From NCBI GenBank assembly GCA_033977485.1, contig CM066989.1, forward strand, positions 35,838,595-35,902,594: a stretch of DNA of 64,000 nucleotides, read 5' to 3'. Source of the DNA: Hydrangea macrophylla (lineage: Eukaryota; Streptophyta; Magnoliopsida; Cornales; Hydrangeaceae). The translations under genes were made by a program, and so were the position numbers. Below the pieces are notes generated by a model. That model had not been told where the DNA came from. It worked only from the letters and a program-made list of their open reading frames with translations, and ran no database searches. The first letter of the stretch is position 1, and the number at the start of each line of letters is the position of its first letter. Shown here piece after piece: positions 11,523 to 24,446 of this stretch.

Positions 11523-14378
11523 TGTAATAACCCGCATTTTCTTGCATTGTCATATTTAAAATTAAATATACATTGTCTGCCTTTATTTTAAATTTCAATT
11601 CTTATGTGTAAAATTTATTTCTTAACTAATCTCATAATTGAAATTACTTTTGGGGTCAAAATGCGATTTTTATAAAATTTGGCAATACCTGTGTTGAATT
11701 TCAAATCTGTATTTCCAAAACGGTGAAAATAAATTCTTTTAACTCAAACTGAATTTTTATAAAACCGGAAAATTGTTTCTTTCAATAAAATGAATTTTCT
11801 GTATTTTTGTGATGAACATCGTGTCACGAAAATACCAGTTTAAGTTTAAAACTGTCCGCGTGGTGCTAAACTTCCACAGTGTTTGAAAGTGACTGATTGG
11901 ACAATTGCTTTATATACAATTAATGTTGCTAATGATTTTCCTTAGGCCTTGTTTGGCAATGCTTGTAGTATGTGTGTTTTCCTAATGCCATAAGCTTAAA
12001 TTCCCAAACACACCTTGACCATTATCGATCTACACTACCCTTTCAATATCAGTGTATGTTTACATCATCCTCCATATTCCTTATAAACTACCAATTAATT
12101 AGAAGTTAGTGGTTAATGATTGGATTGTTAGGCCATTGTCTCCAAGTGGAGACTTGGTTATTTATACACTAATTAGTGGAGCTATATGTGCATCAGTGTA
12201 TGTTTACATCATCTTGCATATTCCTTATAAACTACCAATTGATTAGAAAGTTAGTGGTTAATGATTAGATTGTTAGGCCATTGTCTCCAAGTGGAGACTT
12301 GGTTATTTATACACTAATTAGTGGAGCTATATGTGCATCAGTGTATGTTTACATCATCTTGCATATTCTACTAATCCACCAATTAATTAAAAGTTAGTGG
12401 TTAATGAGTGGATTGTTAGGCCATTGTCTCCAAGTGGAAGCTTAATTATTTAAACACTCACCTACTCTCTCAAACACACACATTCTGCACTTCTAGCATA
12501 GAGAGCTTGAGAGAGTCACACAGAGAGATAAGAGAGTGCAGAGAGTTCATAATTTCAGAATTTGAAGAGCTCAATCCTCCATAGCCAAAGCTTGAAATTG
12601 GAAATTCGTAATTCTTGTTCTTGTATTTCTTTCTCAACAACTTCTTCAATCTATATCACAGTGAGTATTCTAAACTCACTTGGAATGTAATCTCATATTT
12701 ATTTACTGTTAGTTTAGTCTAATTTGAAGAACACCATTATTAATTTTCGTATGAAAGCTTGAAGCTCAAAAGTGGTAATTTTTCAAACTCAACCAAAATC
12801 AATTCTGTGAATTGGGAATGAAAGATCTTAGTCCCAATAAGTTGTGGTTCGAATACTGCGGCTTAATTCATCCGTATCGCAACGTACCGTTGATTTAAAG
12901 TTTTGTCACCTCTCGGTTTTACGTGAAATCCGAGAGCTACGATTGACATTTTTCAGCACTGACGACTTTTAGTAAAACGGCCATAACTTCCTCTAGGAAA
13001 CTCGAAAACGTGCACGGTTTGAAGCGTTGGAAACTAGACTCAAAGTCCTTTCTGTTGATATGTAATGCATGTATACAAATTATAATTCATTTTTGAGGGC
13101 ATTACTTCAAAGTAGACCCACTTGTGTTCTAATAGCGATAAAAGCATATTAAAGCATTCTTTGATGAATTCACCGGTTGTTTAATATAAGATTTGATTTC
13201 TTCTCGTACATCCATGGTTATCATTCCCAATACTTTATATTTTTGTATTAAGTCACATATCATTCATGTGGAGTCAATTGTACATGCATGGTGAGTGTTG
13301 GTCAGTATAGAAAAGAGTAATGGACAGTGTGGTATTGTGAGTGCGGTTGAGATTGTGTTGTGGACACTCCCTGGTAAGTGAGTACCAAAGTGTGTTGTGA
13401 TTGAGATTGCGGCGAGGGTGTCTTTGAAATGCGACGGTGGCAAAATTGGACACTCCCTGACGACCATGGTAGTGTCAAAGTGTGTGAAGCCGAACTTGGA
13501 CATTCCCTGGCACCCATGGTAGTGCTAAAGTGTGGCCTACGGACACTCCCTGATACCCGAGTCTGGATACTGCGTGAGGGTTCCTCCGGTATTTGCATGG
13601 CGGATTAGGTATTAAAGTGTGAGGCATTGGACACTCCCTGGTACCCCGGACCAAAGTGTGAGGCAAACTGGACATTCCCTGGCACCCCTGTGCTAAAGTG
13701 TGGCTATCGGAGTATTTCAAAGATACTGGTGTGTGATAATGGATTGTTGGGTTTTGTCGAGAGAAAAGAGTTGGTAAGATGAGTTTGGTGCATTGTTTTC
13801 ATACACGGTCACATATATGTGAATTATAGCTTTCAAATGATATTGTTGTTGTTTTCTAAAATGAAGTCTTTACTCTAATGTAAACTCATGGAATTAAATG
13901 GGAATTTGAAAATGGTAAGTGAGTATGTTTTACATTCAAAGTTATGTTTTTAATACTCACCAGCTTCTTGAAGCTGACGGCGTTGATGCGTCCTGGACAT
14001 TCGTGTTCAGGCTTTTCAGGTTACAATCAGGAAGAACCTTATGACTACGCTAATTGAGAACAACTGCTGGAAAGAGAATTTACTTTTATATGCTTTACGT
14101 TTATGTGCTTTAAGTTATGAATTAGTTTTGTAATAAGGATGACTGTAATAGACTTTAAGTTATTGTCTTATTTCAAGGCGGTCTGTGCCTTAGTTGACCC
14201 CGTATCATAAGATGTAATAAGTTAGAAAAGTTTTATAAGCCTTGATTGCTCTACTCTGATTAATGGTTTTATGTTGTTCGACGTTTGGGACGGAATCGAT
14301 CCTTCAAACTGTCGCGACCTACGGATCCATAAAGGAAATTAAACGCTTTCCATATTTATGCTACGTCGGGGCGTGACA
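11523..14378 (+). mobile_element. LTR C of family D (3' LTR)
   Basis: It begins TGTAATAACCCGC, ends GGGGCGTGACA, and is 2,856 bp long. It is the 3' LTR of the fragment that includes the integrase tail at 11175. It carries three 145-bp units (about 12050-12460) and the CCCTGACACTCC-type minisatellite (13360-13700). It is the inverted counterpart of LTR D. Confidence 0.85.
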
Positions 14379-14562
14379 GGATTTAGTCCACGTCATTCCC
14401 ATCGCAGCTCCATTCCCGATAGTAGCTACGATCGAATCCCACCAATTGTGTTGATGGGTCCCAGTTGAGATGAGACATTATATGTGGAATACCATATGTG
14501 CCTAAATGTTTATTAAGGCTTAAATGATTTATTGTTTTATTGTTAATAATATCACTAAATCC
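14379..14562. other. 184-bp spacer between inverted LTRs C and D
   Basis: The spacer starts GGATTTAGT and ends ACTAAATCC, an inverted pair next to the LTR ends. The minus strand is open across it, but I recognise no protein family. It could be the original target sequence or a remnant of the leader. Confidence 0.5.
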
Positions 14563-17500
14563 TGTCACGCCCCGACGTAGCATAAATATGGAAAGCGTTT
14601 AATTTCCTTTATGGACCCGTAGGTCGCGACAGTTTGAAGGATCAATTCCGTCCCAAGCGTCGAACAACATAAAACCATTAATCAGAGTAGAGAAATCAAG
14701 GCTTATAAAATTTTTCTAACTTAATAAATACTACAACACGGGTCATCTAAAGGCACAGGCCGCCTTGAAACAAATAATAACTTGTCATCTATTACAGTCA
14801 TCCTTATTACAAAACTAATTCATAACTTAAAACACATAAACTTAAAGCATATAAAAGTAAATTCTCTTTCCACCAGTTGTTCTCAATTAGCGTAGTCATA
14901 AGGTTCTTCCTGATTGTAACCTGAAAAGCCTGAACACGAATGTCCAGGACGCATCAACGCCGTCAGCTTCAAGAAGCTGGTGAGTATTAAAAACATAACT
15001 TTGAATGTAAAACATACTCATTTACCATTTTCAAATTCCCATTTAATTCAATGAGTTTACATTAAAGTAAAGAGTTCATTTTAGAAAACAACAACAATAT
15101 CATTTGAAAGCTATAATTCACATATATGTGACTGTGTATGAAAACAATGCACCAAACTCATCTTACCGACTCTTTTCTCTCGACAAAACCCAACAATCCA
15201 CTATCACACACCAGTATCTTTGAAATACTCTTATAGCCACACTTTAGCACATGGGTGCCAGGGAATGTCCAGTTTGCCTCACACTTTGGTCCGGGGTACT
15301 AGGGAGTGTCCATTGCCTCACACTTTGAATACCTAAACCGCCATGCAAATACCGGAGCAACCTCACGCAGTATCCAGACTCGGGTATCAGGGAGTGTCCG
15401 TAGGCCACACTTTAGCACTACCATGGGTGCCAGGGAATGTCCAAGTTCGGCTTCACACACTTTGACGCTACCATGGTTGTCAGGGAGTGTCGAATTTTGC
15501 CACCGTGGCATTTCAAAGACACCCTCGCCGCAATCTCAATCACAACACACTTTGGTATTTACTTACCAGGGAGTGTCCACAACACAATCTCAACTGCACT
15601 CACTATACCACACTGTCCATTACTCTTTTCCATACTGACCAACACTCACCATGAATGTACAATTGACTCCACATGAATGATATGTGACTTATTACAGAAA
15701 TATAAAGTACTGGGAACGATAACCATGGATGTACGAGAAGAAATCAAATCTTATATTAAACAACCGGTGAATTCATCAAAGAATGCTTTAACATGCTTTT
15801 ATCGCTATTAGAACACAAGTGGGTCTACTTTGAAGTAATGTCCTCAAAAATTAGTTATAATTTGTATACATGAATTACATATCAACAGAAAGGTCTTTGA
15901 GTCTAGTTTCCAACGCTTCAAACCGTGCGCGTTTTCGAGTTTCTTAGAGGAAGTTATGGCCGTTTTACTAAAAGTCGTCAGTGCTGGAAAATGTCAATCG
16001 TAGCTCTCGGATTTCACGTAAAACCGAGAGGTGACAAAACTTTAAATCAACGGTACGTCGCGATAAGGATGAATTAAGCCGTAGTATTTGAACCACAACT
16101 TATTGGGACTAAGATCTTTCATTCCCAATTCACGGAATTGATTTTGGTTAAGTTTGAAAAATTAACATTTTTGAGCTTCAAGCTTTCATACGAAAATTAA
16201 CAATGGTGTTCTTCAAATTAGACTAAACTAACAGTAAATAAATATGAGATTACATTCCAAGTGAGTTTAGAATACTCACCGTGATATAGATTGAAGAAGT
16301 TGTTGAGAAAGAAATACAAGAACAAGAATTAAGAATCTCCAATTTCAAGCTTTGGCTATGGAGGATTGAGCTCTTCAAATTCTGAAATTATGAACTCTCT
16401 GCACTCTCTTATCTCTCTGTGTGACTCTCTCAATCTCTCTATGCTAGAAGTGCAGAATGTGTGTGTTTGAGAGAGTATGTGAGTGTATAAATAATTAAGC
16501 TTCCACTTGGAGACAATGGCCTAACAATCCACTCATTAACCACTAACTTTCTAATCAATTGGTAGTTTATAAGGAATATGCAAGATGATGTAAACATACA
16601 CTGATGCACATATAGCTCCACATATTAGTGTATAAATAACCAAGCCTCCACTTGGAGACAATGGCCTAACAATCTAATCATTAACCACTAACTTCTAATT
16701 AATTGGTAGTTTATAAGGAATATGCAAGATGATGTAAACATACACTAATGCACATATAGCTCCACATATTAGTGTATAAATAACCAAGCCTCCACTTGGA
16801 GACAATGGCCTAACAATCTAATCATTAACCACTAACTTCTAATTAATTGGTAGTTTATAAGGAATATGCAAGATGATGTAAACATACACTAATGCACATA
16901 TAGCTCCACATATTAGTGTATAAATAACCAAGCCTCCACTTGGAGACAATGGCCTAACAATCTAATCATTAACCACTAACTTCTAATTAATTGGTAGTTT
17001 ATAAGGAATATGCAAGATGATGTAAACATACACTAATGCACATATAGCTCCACTAATATTGAAAGGGTAGTGTAGATCGATAGGGGTCAAGGTGTGTTTG
17101 GGAATTTAAGCTTATGGCATTAGGAAAACACACATACTACAAGCATTGCCAAACAAGGCCTAAGGAAAATCATTAGCAACATTAATTGTATATAAAGTAA
17201 TTGTCCAATCAGTCACTTCCAAAATCTGTGGAAGTTTAGCACTGCGCGGACAGTTTTAAACCTAAACTGGTATTTTCGTGACACGGTGTTCATTACAAAA
17301 ATACAGAAAATTCATTTTATTGAAAGAAACAATTTTCCGATTTTATAAAAATTCAGTTTGAGTTAAAAGAATTTATTTTCACCGTTTTGGAAATACAGAT
17401 TTGAAATTTAACACAGGTATTGCCAGATTTTATGAAAATCGCATTTTGACCCCAAAAGTAATTTCAATTATGATATCAGTTAAGAATTAAATTTTACACA

Positions 17501-17582
17501 TAAGAAATGAAATTTAAAATAAAGGCAGACAATGTATATTTAATTTTAAATATGACAATGCAAGAAAATGCGGGTTATTACA
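14563..17582 (-). mobile_element. LTR D of family D, minus strand
   Basis: It spans GGGGCGTGACA (minus-strand end at 14563) to TGTAATAACCCGC (start at 17582), 3,020 bp. It is longer than LTRs A, C and E because it has four 144-145-bp repeat units (anchors at 16506, 16651, 16795 and 16939). It is preceded on the minus strand by a polypurine tract and an integrase tail, so it is the 3' LTR of a minus-strand element. Confidence 0.85.
16490..17060 (-). repeat. 144-145-bp tandem repeat, four units, in LTR D
   Basis: CTTGGAGACAATGG anchors recur at 16506, 16651, 16795 and 16939. Middle units are almost identical, which suggests recent unequal exchange or replication slippage. One unit more than LTRs A, C and E. 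Confidence 0.85.
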
Positions 17583-17965
17583 CTCTTCCTCCCTTAAACA
17601 GGATTTCGTCCCCGAAATCAAGACTAACTAGTCATGAAACAACTCCGGGTACTTCTTCCTCATATCAGCTTCAACTTCTCACGAGGCTTCATTCTCGTCA
17701 CGGTGATTCCACTGAACCTTCACCAACGGAATTTCCTTATTTCTCAGCTTCTTGATACTCTGATCTAGAATATTCACAGGTCTCTCCTTGTAAGAAACGT
17801 TATGACTCGTCTCAATATCGACATAATTAACCACGTGCGAGGGGTCTCGTATGTACTTTCTTAGCATACTCACATGGAATACATTGTGAACCCCATACAT
17901 CTTTGGTGGTAGCGCCAGTTGATAGGCCACTTTCCCGACACGTTCCAAAATCTCGAACGTTCCAA
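17583..17965 (-). pseudogene. Integrase C-terminal/chromodomain tail, inverted copy, with a nonsense mutation
   Basis: Reading the minus strand from about 17965, the frame encodes FEILERVGKVAYQLALPP, VFHVSMLRKYI and VQWNHRDENEAS. It then meets a stop at 17679-17681, where the copy at 11175 has tryptophan (TGG to TGA). The remaining codons match the other copy up to the true stop near 17631. It is the 3' end of a gypsy polyprotein; the rest of pol is absent. The upstream side joins unrelated sequence near 17965. The polypurine tract lies at 17583-17599. Confidence 0.8.
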
Positions 17966-18788
17966 AGGTTTGTGGGGTATCAGACTGTTGGTATAGGGTT
18001 TAGAAACAATGCATGTACTGGATGGATGGGAACAACACATATGATTGTTTGCTCATGTATTTACACGATCCTTGATCGGCACAGATGAGGGAAGAGTTGC
18101 GTTCGAGGAGGAGGAGTGAATAAGAAATGAGGGAGAGAGAGAATATTTATTCTTTTTTTTTGTCGAGACACTCTCTCTCTTCCTTTACTTTTTCTTTTTC
18201 TGTTTTCTCTGCTGCCGACGCACACTCTCTCTCTTTTTTTTCATGTTTTCTTTTTCTTTTTGCTTTTTCCTTTTTCCTTTTTGATTTTTTTTTGTTTTGT
18301 TTTGAAAGAGAGTAAAAGTTTTGAGAAAGTGGAGCAACCTATTGATTTGGCAATGAGATGATTTGGACAATTGCGAATGCACTAGTGCTGTTTGGATTTG
18401 GTAATATCAGTGTTCGCAGTATGGATTTGCATGTGCTGCCATTGTATCGAATTGGGCCTGAATGAAGGATTAGGAATGATCAAGCATGTCATGTCAGCCA
18501 TTGAGCTAGTTTAAATTGATGATAGCAAACACAAGTGGATCGTGAAAGTGATGGGGATTAGAACCCTCTTTTTAGAAAGTGCACTTACTAACAAGAGATA
18601 GTATTTCCACAGCTGATTCTTGAACTGATAGCCCAATGTTAAGGGTACATTGCATAAGAAGCGAAGATAGTGCTAAGGAGGGATTTTTTTTTTTTTAGAT
18701 ATGAAAAGTTACAATGATACAAATGTACATTTGGATTTTGCTGAGTGGGAACTGAGTTCTGCCAACGTGAGGCTTCCCTCCAGAGATC
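17966..18788. other. Unassigned sequence with T-rich and CT-rich stretches
   Basis: It contains pyrimidine-rich runs (about 18146-18310) and no recognisable coding, LTR or RNA feature. It separates the integrase tail from a family-X LTR fragment and is probably a remnant of another element. Confidence 0.3.
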
Positions 18789-19737
18789 GAATTCCTAAGT
18801 CGCCAAGGTGAGTGTTCGTATCCTGTATTTAACTCAACTCTATATGTGAGTGTTCATACCCGGTATTCAGTTCAACTCCATATGTGAGTGTTCATATCCT
18901 TTTTGCTGATTCTACTCCTCACGAGTGGATCTGATTCTACCTTCAGTTATTAATAATATTATACAATTGTTATAATTCATTTTTGGAACATTATCGTTTG
19001 GTTCCACTGAAAAAGGGATTATGTTAATATTTGTTATGCCATTGTGCAATTCATTCATTATTCCCAATGTCAATTACCACTACAACGAACTATAAAGTAT
19101 AGCCCTAAGTGGTTGGTCCTATTGGGCCCATGTAATGAAGCCCAAGTGGCTGGTCCTTTTGGACTCATGAACCCGACTAGCAGGGTTGCCTTTGATCACT
19201 GTGCCATGTAATGAAAGGAACGTGTGTGTGAGTGGGTGGTTGGTAATTTGACATTTATGTAAAGATGCTGTTTTCCATGCAAATAGAACCTGTCATTATA
19301 TTTTATTTTATTGCATGAAATTTTAATATTATTATCTTATCTATTCTAAAAAGGCAAACCTTTTAAGTGATTATTCCAAGGTTATGTTCATTCACTGAGC
19401 CTTCAGCTCACACTCTCCAAATATTTTTAAAACCCTTTTCAGGTGACGAAGTGACGATGATAGGCTATTACAGAACCCTTAGAAGAACAGAACATTTCGA
19501 TAGAAGATAAAGATTATCTTCTTGATGCAAATGAGGAGTAGCTGATTGTTAGATATGTAGAATATTTAGGAGAGTTTTGCCTTCAATTGTAATAATATTT
19601 TCGAGGTTTATGTAGACTTCAATATATAAACAGAATTAAGCTATGTTTGCTTCCGCTAGAGCTCTATTTAATTATGAAGAGGCCTAGAGGCCAGTCTCGA
19701 GCCCAGAATTTTGAAGTCGAATTTTGGGGTCGTGACA
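18789..19737 (+). mobile_element. Partial family-X LTR (3' part)
   Basis: From AATTCCTAAGTCGCC onward it matches the end portion of LTR X, including GAGTGTTCATACCCGG and GGACCGTGAACC-like segments, and ends GGTCGTGACA. It is followed by a PBS, so it is the 5' LTR of an element. Its last 300 bp differ clearly from X1 and X2, suggesting another subfamily. Confidence 0.7.
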
Positions 19738-19739
19738 GT

Positions 19740-19751
19740 TGGTATCAGAGC
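19740..19751 (+). other. Primer binding site, tRNA-iMet type
   Basis: TGGTATCAGAGC follows the LTR end CA after two bases. This sequence is complementary to the 3' end of initiator methionine tRNA, the primer used by many plant retrotransposons. Confidence 0.85.
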
Positions 19752-19752
19752 A

Positions 19753-22374
19753 ATAGTTCTCGAACCGCTAGAAGAGCACAGAGCAATTATGATTAGGAAG
19801 TCTAAGGTTAAGATATAGACACATAAGAATTTGTTAGAAAGCTTGGGTTACAGCTTAGGACCAGATATCATCTTGCACGGAAGTCTAGAAGTAGGACTCA
19901 TTTTCTATAGAGAGAACATAAGGTAGAGAGAGAAGATATTTAGCTACAACCTATATAGAATTTTTAGTCTAAAAGATCTGATTTGAATATCCGTGAGTCT
20001 AGAATTTAATTGTAGTTAGAAGTCTTACATTTATGATATGGAATGTTAACTTTAATTACCAATAGAAATAGTATTAACATGCAACGACGTTACAACGATA
20101 ACGAATTTTATTTTACTAATAACTCCAAAGTGACGTTTCATAAGTCATTGTAAATCTATTAAGAGTTATAGAGTGTTTGATAACCACAACTACTAGGCGT
20201 GGTACAAACTAATGCCTTAAATATAAAAATTTAAATAAGTAGGAAAAATAGGAAGTACCCTACTTTTAAAATTTTTGTAAAAAAAAAAAAAAAAAAACGA
20301 GAGAAAAGAAAAGAGAGAAATTAGAGAACACAACCACGAAATATTAGTAAAAATATTGTAATAGTTGAAACACGCATACACGGAGTAATAGGAAGAGTAA
20401 AAAAAATTGCAATTGGGTACAACATAAATTCTTATTCATTAGTCTTAACCCATACTTGCAATAACTTAACTACTATAGTGAATTCTTACATTATACGGGT
20501 GTCTATAAATAGTATACGATAATGATATATGCCTGCCATTTTGTAAAATTCTAATTCACTAAATTTAGAAATAAGTCAAGGGACTAATCAAATAGAAGTG
20601 GAAAATGTGACTTAAAAGAAAATGTAATAAAACATTTGTGTATTTTACTAAGTGTACATTTGTTTATTTTTCCTAGTAATTAACGTTCCATAACTCTAAA
20701 AATAAATAAATAAAAAAAAAAAAAAAAAAAAAACTATGTACATTATTGTATAGTTTCAGTGCATTCATATTGTGTTTGCATAATTGGGGGGTACGCGTTG
20801 AGAATTCAGAATCGACAATTGAATCCTTATTATCATATCAATGATTGGAGCTGACAGTAGCAACATATCCGGAATTCGTATCTTGGGTATCTAGATCTTA
20901 TATTTTCGATGGGTCCTTATTGTCATTTGGTTTTCTGATGGGGATTCTATTTTGCGAATATTCTGGATTTCTTATGATGCCGCTATTACGGATATTCTGG
21001 ATTTCTTATGATGCTGATATTATGGATATTCTGGATTTCTTATGATGCTGATATTACGGATATTCTGGATTTCTCATTATGCTAATATTATGGATATTGT
21101 GAACGGGTATTCTACTGCTGCTATTTATCTCTCTATGTGGAGATTCTATAACTACGATCTTCTGAATTATCAATCAAGCAATGATCTTACTCTTCTATCA
21201 CGAAGTATTGGTTTATCGTCAACAGGAGTATTATCTACTCAGTCCGACGACATACTATATTTTATGTGAGAACTTCTTGAAGCATGGTATCTTTAAGGAC
21301 ATGGGTATTCTAATTGATCGAGGAGTAATACGGGGTATTTAGAGGGTGCTTGTGTTTCATATCTAAGTTCATATTCTCAATTTGCATGCATTAATAATGT
21401 GTTAAGTGATTTACAAAAAAAAAAAAAAAAAACGCGTGTTAATCATCAATTTAGCATATTATTTAGGATAATATGTATAGTAAACAAACAATTGGTCTAC
21501 GTTGCGTCTTAGACAAAAATTAAATGCTATTATCATATTTACTCAAACTCGGGACCATAAGTTAGTAATATCAAATTTACCATTCCAACATTGTGGTTAA
21601 GAAAACATGTGCATTAATGTTTAGTTTCAATTACTTGAATTTAGAAATAGTTAAATAGACGAATTGAATAGTAACACATATTGTATAGTACCTTTGTAGA
21701 ATATAATCTATGAACATACTTCGCATATAAATTCTACTTTAGTTACCACAATAATAACCTGAGACTTTACCAATTTTCTATATCTTTTAATCGTAGCTAT
21801 TTTTTTTTCATTAGTATGGTCAAATTCTATTTTTAAAATATACCATTTATGCCAGAATTATAATAGAATTGTTAAAAAAATAAATAAATAATATTTAGGT
21901 AATTCCTTAGAAGTGATAAACACCATTTTCAGAAATAGAAATGTAAGGAAATTCTTAGAATTTATAAATATTCTTATAGGTATTTGGACTATTATAAATT
22001 TATACCCCTAAAGCTTTGAACCTTAATTTTTAGGACAATGAAGCAACTTGTAATTACCTTACAAAATAGTGATTGATATAAAATTAATTTTCAAGATTTA
22101 GTTTATCTATATCTCCTCGCAATCTCTATTCACAGAACATATAAACATAAGATATGTACTATATAAGATCCCGAATTGCTCTTTTTGGGAAATATTTTAG
22201 GTATTATTGACTATTCTGATTATTTAATTAGTGTAATAATTTCGTTTCTAACATGTTAGAATATTCTGATATTTTACTATAGTAACGTATTTCGAGTTTG
22301 TAAATTTGAAAATTATCCTAAAATTATGATTGCCTTTTTAAGCACCTAGTGAGTTAAGTTTGGGGACCAAACTT
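19753..22374 (+). mobile_element. Noncoding internal domain of a family-X element
   Basis: Between the PBS and the polypurine tract are 2.6 kb of AT-rich sequence with several A-runs (20280, 20705, 21416) and no gag or pol homology that I can see. The only open stretch (20845-21269) is produced by a 34-bp tandem repeat. The arrangement resembles a nonautonomous LARD-like element or a heavily deleted one. Confidence 0.5.
20956..21105 (+). repeat. 34-bp tandem repeat, about four units
   Basis: TTCTGGATTTCTTATGATGC recurs at 20961, 20995, 21029 and 21063, with intervening GATATTA(C/T)GGATA. Because 34 is not a multiple of three, each unit is read in a new frame, so the repeat does not support a real protein. 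Confidence 0.85.
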
Positions 22375-22390
22375 TCTAAGTAGAGGAGAA
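22375..22390 (+). other. Polypurine tract before LTR X2
   Basis: TCTAAGTAGAGGAGAA immediately precedes TGTCATGACCCG, the family-X LTR start. Confidence 0.65.
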
Positions 22391-24190
22391 TGTCATGACC
22401 CGAATAATTGAAAATAAAAATTTAGAAAATTATAGGAAATATCTTTTAAATATATATATATGCCTAAATTACGAAATTTATGTGAATTTCTGACCACATC
22501 TCACAGCTTAACTTTACCTGATTTTATGTTTTGCAGTGTAAAAAAATACCTGAAATTGACACATGTCAAAATCCTTGCAGGAAACAAACATTTGGCCATA
22601 TCATTTTCATTCACATGGTTTTCAATTCATCCACCTACCACTTTCAAAAAAGAAAAGAAGGTGGCACATGATAGATCATATTTTCATCAATAAAATAAAT
22701 CATACTTAATTTAAAAGAAAAACAAATAAGATTTTAAAAGAAAAAGAAAAGAAAGTGGCACATGATAAATCATATCTTTTTAATAAACTAAAACTCTACT
22801 TAATTTAAAAGAAAAATAAATAAGATTTTAAAAGAAAAAGAAAAGATATTGGCACATAATAGATCACATCTTACTAATAAATAATGAATTAAATGAAAAA
22901 GAAAATAAAGTAGGAGTATCAATGTAATAAATTAAAACCTTACCTAATTAAATTAATGAAGCACTACATCTTTTTCTTGCTATATAAACACACATCCATG
23001 AGTTATTTTTCACACCACAAATTCCTCACCACTTCATAAGATTATGTTTGGAGAGAGAGCTAGGAAGTAAAAGAGTGAGAATTCTTGTATTTTCCTATCA
23101 TCAAATCAAGGTAAGTTCTTTTCTTCTCTATATTTATATAGTTTATAAACACTCACATTTACATTATTTTCAGTAATAATTAGATTCTATTAGCTTAATT
23201 TAGGAAGGGTTAAATTAATTATTAATCTAGAATTAAGAACATAGCTAGATTTGATCAAAATGGTAAAATTTTTATATCTCTTTACTCCGACCACATTAAA
23301 TTCCGAAATTTTAGAGGTAAACTCTTTTAATGCCCAGGAAATACCTCTTAAAACAGTTTTTGATTTGTTTGTACCGTTTAGGTTTTATTTAGGATTCTTC
23401 TTAAAGGGTAAATTGGTCATTTCACATTCTGTGATTCGAATTTGCTAAAACCAACTTTAGATTTGGATTCTCCACGAAATTTCACTCGAGATAGATACTG
23501 ATTTCACTTAAAAAGGTTAAGAAATGAGTGAGCTATGGCCATGGGAAGTTTGGAATTACAATCTGCCCAAACAGGGCATTCTGCCCAGTTTATTTCCGAA
23601 AATTTCATTTACGCCCCTGAAAACTGTAAACGAACATATAAAGGTCTACCGATATCGGATTTGATCACGGTTTCAAGCTTAGTACTTCTAATTATGTTTA
23701 TTTCCATCTGAAGTATTAATTTTTCAGTTTATGATAATTCTTATATTTTGGTATATTTACAGAATGACCCCTAAACTTTTAAAAAGGGTATTTTTGGTCA
23801 TTCTGGGATTTTGTAAACTCATTATAAATCATTTATATATTCTATAATGATATTATGATAATATATACTGTTTTATAAATTTGTTAATTATAAAACCATA
23901 GAATAATAAATCTTACTACTTATCAATTGATTTAAATAAAGGTTTGATTATTTTATCATAGCTATTATATTTCTTAAACTATGGGAAAAATACAAAAAAT
24001 GTTCTTATGGCATTTTATGACCATTAAAAATAGTCCCACACTTAAATTATGGTATTTGGATATGAAAATGGAATTACGGTCCTGTTATGACTATTTTAAA
24101 AATAGTGTTAATAAATAAGTTAGGCCTTGTGAGATTTTAAATTATATAAATAAAAACCCTTATATTTCAGTATTATTCTGTATCATTAGG
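22391..24190 (+). mobile_element. LTR X2, left part, interrupted by the Tat element
   Basis: It starts TGTCATGACCCGAATAATTG and matches the reverse complement of LTR X1. A TATATAAACACACA box lies at 22980. It stops at TATCATTAGG, where truncated Tat LTR sequence begins. Its last 327 bp (23864-24190) recur as 41199-41524 on the other side of the insertion. Confidence 0.85.
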
Positions 24191-24382
24191 ATACACCCGG
24201 CCGGTATTACTGGTAGAGTTGCCTACCACTGTTGGCTCACCAGGCCCGCCGGTGATCTGCTAGTGATACGCGCTTAGACGCACCCGTGGACGTAGGTCAC
24301 CTCGTTAACGGGACCGAACCACACACAAACCTTTTGGCTTTATTTCTGTCTAAATTACCCTTACCAATTTTCGGCATCATCA
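24191..24382 (+). repeat. Truncated 5' LTR of the Tat element
   Basis: It equals the last 192 bp of the 3' LTR (41007-41198) with one difference (CACCCGTGG versus CACTCGTGG). The first 423 bp are missing. The left junction to LTR X2 shares ATA with both parents, a microhomology join. Confidence 0.9.
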
Positions 24383-24383
24383 G

Positions 24384-24402
24384 TTTGGCGCCGTCTGTGG
24401 GA
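24384..24402 (+). other. Primer binding site of the Tat element
   Basis: TTTGGCGCCGTCTGTGGGA begins one base after the LTR end. TGG at the PBS start pairs with the CCA end of a tRNA. I do not assign the tRNA. Confidence 0.75.
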
Positions 24403-24446
24403 AACGACACATTCTCCTTATCAACAAAAATCTTTGACTGATCGAT

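Noticed and set aside
14383..14583. 66-codon ORF in the spacer between LTRs C and D
   Set aside because: Short, unrecognised, and its start lies in LTR sequence. Kept only as an unassigned spacer.
19740..19751. tRNA gene (TGGTATCAGAGC)
   Set aside because: It is a primer binding site next to an LTR end. No cloverleaf can be drawn. The same holds for 59450-59462.
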